A stretch of DNA of 36,694 nucleotides from Methanohalobium sp. (lineage in GTDB: Archaea; Halobacteriota; Methanosarcinia; Methanosarcinales; Methanosarcinaceae): NCBI RefSeq assembly GCF_018609725.1, contig NZ_JAHENT010000086.1:1-36694 (forward strand). Direction: 5' to 3'. Positions 34,816-36,694 of this stretch are shown piece by piece (the stretch's first letter is position 1; every line of letters starts with the position of its first letter). The notes under the pieces were generated by a model. The model was not told the origin of the DNA and did not search any database. It saw nothing but the letters and a program-made list of their open reading frames with translations. The position numbers were made by a program, and so were the translations under genes.

Positions 34816-35907
34816 ATGGTAATCGAATATTCCAGTATTCCTAATGATATTGTACATAGATCCAGAAAGGGTGAATGTACAAGAGAGGACGGAATTTATC
34901 TGTTCAATACAGAACCGTTTGAACTTTTTTCACTTGCTGATAGACTGCGTTATGAATCCGTAGGAAAAGATGTCACCTATATTATCAACCGAAACATCAA
35001 CTTTACCAACCAGTGTGAAGGTACTTGCGGGTTCTGTGCATTCAGAAACAGCGGAGAATCTGGGTTCATCTATTCAATAAATGAAATTATGGAAAAGGTT
35101 AAAGATGAAACCGGGTTGTATCTGACTGAGATATGTTTACAGGGCGGATTGCTTCAGGATGTTGGCATTGATTTTTACAAAAACATACTTGAATCTGTAA
35201 AAACAGAAGCTCCAGATATACATATACATGCATTTTCACCAATGGAAATATACCATCTATCTAAAATAAACAACCTTAGTGTAAAAAAAACACTGCAAGA
35301 ATTAAAAAACAGTGGTCTTGATTCAATGCCCGGTACTGCTGCCGAAATACTTTCTGATAGAGTACGTGAAATAATATGTCCGGATAAACTGACTACTGAT
35401 GAATGGATAAATGTTGTAAAACTTGCCCACAAAACAGGCATACCAACTACTTCTACCATGATGTATGGACACATCGAAACTCTTGAAGAACGTATAGATC
35501 ATATATTAACAATCAGAAAAATCCAAGAAGAAACAAATGGAATTACTGAATTCGTGCCTCTTCCTTTCATGCTTTCAAACAATCCGATTGGAGAACAGAT
35601 AAAAAAAGAAGGTAGATTTGGCACAACCGGTATAGAAGATTTAAAAATCCATGCTATTGCACGGATACTTCTTCATGGATATGTTAATAATATACAGGCA
35701 AGTTGGGTGAAACTCGGTAAAAAACTTGCCCAGGTTGCACTGTATCACGGTGCCAATGATCTCGGAGGCACTTTGATAGAAGAAAGTATTTCTAAATCCG
35801 CAGGTTCCAAAGAAGGTGAATTTATTTCTCCTGATGAATTTAGATGGCTTATTGAAAGTGCAGGAAAGACTCCAAAACAAAGAAACACTTTATACCAGAT
35901 AGTATAA
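34816..35907 (+). CDS. cofH: 5-amino-6-(D-ribitylamino)uracil-L-tyrosine 4-hydroxyphenyl transferase CofH
   Basis: Radical SAM partner of CofG that joins the tyrosine-derived hydroxybenzyl group to aminoribityl-uracil. Length 363 residues. The cluster motif C67-xxx-C71-xx-C74 (CEGTCGFC) is intact, with CAFRNSG following, and the segments EICLQGGL and HAFSPMEI are typical of CofH and its menaquinone-futalosine relatives MqnE/MqnC. Location between cofG and cofC decides for CofH. No strong ribosome site is seen before the ATG. Confidence 0.96.
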   Translation: MVIEYSSIPNDIVHRSRKGECTREDGIYLFNTEPFELFSLADRLRYESVGKDVTYIINRNINFTNQCEGTCGFCAFRNSGESGFIYSINEIMEKVKDETGLYLTEICLQGGLLQDVGIDFYKNILESVKTEAPDIHIHAFSPMEIYHLSKINNLSVKKTLQELKNSGLDSMPGTAAEILSDRVREIICPDKLTTDEWINVVKLAHKTGIPTTSTMMYGHIETLEERIDHILTIRKIQEETNGITEFVPLPFMLSNNPIGEQIKKEGRFGTTGIEDLKIHAIARILLHGYVNNIQASWVKLGKKLAQVALYHGANDLGGTLIEESISKSAGSKEGEFISPDEFRWLIESAGKTPKQRNTLYQIV

Positions 35908-35936
35908 TTACCAAAAAAACAATATCCTGATTACAA

Positions 35937-36560
35937 ATGAGAGCCGTTATCCCATACAAAAAAACGAAGGCAAAATCAAGGCTTTCATCTGTTTTAACAC
36001 TCAAAGAGCGTGAAGAATTTGTTGAAAGCATGTTAAAAGATGTTGTTAACACACTTTCAGATAATCAAATAAAAAATATAGATGTATTGACCACAACTTC
36101 AAACAGTATACCTGATAACCTCGATGTTAATGTTATTACAAGCGAATACGGATTAAATGAAGCTATTAATTCTTATTTGAAAAACATACAAGAACCAATA
36201 CTTATTATAATGGCTGATTTGCCGCTTGTTAAATCAAACCACATAACAGATATTATCAATACAAAAAAGGATGTGGTTATTGTTCCGGGAAAAGGAGGAG
36301 GCACAAATATAATTTATCTGAAAAAACCTGAAAAGTTTACAGTTAAATACTATGGTTCAAGTTTTCTTACCCACTGTAACATCGCAAAGAAAAATCTGAA
36401 TACAGTGGAAATATACGATTCATTTATGGCAAGTACTGACATAGACGAACCGAATGACCTTGTAGAAATTTTATTGCATGGTCAGGGATTATCCAGAGAA
36501 TATATAGAAAAAAAATTTAAAATCGATGATTCCAAAGGCAGGTTAAAACTTAAATGTTAA
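35937..36560 (+). CDS. cofC: 2-phospho-L-lactate guanylyltransferase CofC
   Basis: Activates 2-phospholactate with GTP to lactyl-diphosphoguanosine, which CofD then joins to the deazaflavin. Length 207 residues. The nucleotidyltransferase start AVIPYKKTKAKSRLS and the metal/nucleotide segment IMADLPLV are clear, followed by VVIVPGKGGGTNIIYL. It follows cofH after 29 bases and closes the cofG-cofH-cofC set. CofD and CofE are not in the window. GC content here is as low as in its neighbours, unlike the sequence after 36600. Confidence 0.96.
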   Translation: MRAVIPYKKTKAKSRLSSVLTLKEREEFVESMLKDVVNTLSDNQIKNIDVLTTTSNSIPDNLDVNVITSEYGLNEAINSYLKNIQEPILIIMADLPLVKSNHITDIINTKKDVVIVPGKGGGTNIIYLKKPEKFTVKYYGSSFLTHCNIAKKNLNTVEIYDSFMASTDIDEPNDLVEILLHGQGLSREYIEKKFKIDDSKGRLKLKC

Positions 36561-36599
36561 TAACAAAATATCTTTCCTTAAATGTATAAAATAATTATT

Positions 36600-36694
36600 T
36601 TACTGCTTTCTGACGTACTCCCACGGATAAATCCGTTGGGTTCTGTGGTCGGTGGGCGTCACACCGTTGCCACTTGCGGGGCGCCAGTACTCCC
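36600..36694 (-). pseudogene. tnpB: Probable 3' end of a tnpB-like transposon gene, cut by the window edge
   Basis: The last 95 bases are GC-rich, in contrast to the AT-rich window. On the minus strand one frame is open from the edge to a TAA at 36600-36602 and reads EYWRPASGNGVTPTDHR and then QRIYPWEYVRKQ. Its GNGVTPTD segment resembles the tail of IS1341-type TnpB proteins as I recall them. A hairpin with ACGGAT/ATCCGT at its centre (36620-36640) lies in this tail. The gene may be intact beyond the window; only 30 codons are visible, so the call is tentative. Confidence 0.45.

Noticed and set aside
1-36694. CRISPR arrays, tRNA or rRNA genes
   Set aside because: I looked for regularly spaced repeats, cloverleaf-type sequences and rRNA-like GC-rich blocks and saw none; a covariance search would be needed to exclude small RNAs.

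Overview
The window reads as a chromosome segment of a methylotrophic methanogen of the order Methanosarcinales. The strongest evidence is a complete fpo operon (F420H2:methanophenazine oxidoreductase, fpoA to fpoO), which is a signature of that order, followed by F420 cofactor genes (cofG, cofH, cofC). Archaeal-type genes around it agree: pth2, archaeal truD, the bifunctional fructose-bisphosphate aldolase/phosphatase, an MptN-like sarcinapterin glutamate ligase, the Ahb heme gene ahbC, and DUF434 and DUF22 proteins. The DNA is AT-rich, with archaeal TATA boxes, GGTGA-type ribosome binding sites and some apparently leaderless starts. A halophilic genus such as Methanohalobium is a guess from base composition and overall style, not a demonstrated assignment.

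Layout. 1-246: hairpins that look like an IS200/IS605-type end beside the valS 3' end. 247-2862 (-): valS. 3401-4347 (+): ferritin and one-iron superoxide reductase, an oxygen/iron defence pair. 4392-7228 (-): cobA-hemD-ahbC, the siroheme/heme branch of tetrapyrrole synthesis. 7446-8351 (+): two tandem universal stress proteins. 8538-12195: a PEBP-family lipoprotein, a small zinc-ribbon protein, an alanine dehydrogenase/ornithine cyclodeaminase homologue, a DUF434 protein with a NYN/PIN-like motif, a small membrane protein, and a frameshifted membrane gene. 12261-15024 (+): mptN-like ligase, pth2, truD. 15031-17535 (-): a Trm112-like protein, a membrane protein and pyrG. 17685-19824 (+): FBP aldolase/phosphatase and a Gate-domain membrane protein. 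19821-20520: a decayed TnpB element with a row of perfect hairpins.

20595-30885 (-): the fpo operon in the order A-B-C-D-H-I-J1-J2-K-L-M-N-O. It is tightly packed, with a TATA box and a strong Shine-Dalgarno upstream of fpoA and an intrinsic-type terminator hairpin just after fpoO. The F420H2-oxidising subunit FpoF is not here, as is usual in this order. 31154-32091 (-): a double zinc-finger protein and a DUF22 protein. 32285-36560 (+): an 8-Cys ferredoxin, an FAD-dependent oxidoreductase, cofG, cofH and cofC, apparently one transcription unit that makes F420. The window therefore holds, back to back, the makers of the F420 deazaflavin ring and the respiratory complex that consumes F420H2. 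The last 95 bases are GC-rich and look like the 3' end of another tnpB.

The items most worth a second look are the uncharacterised ferredoxin/oxidoreductase pair at the head of the F420 biosynthesis genes, the orphan TnpB relic that keeps a structured end (possible guide-RNA remnant), the DUF434 protein whose motifs suggest a nuclease, and the frameshifted membrane gene.
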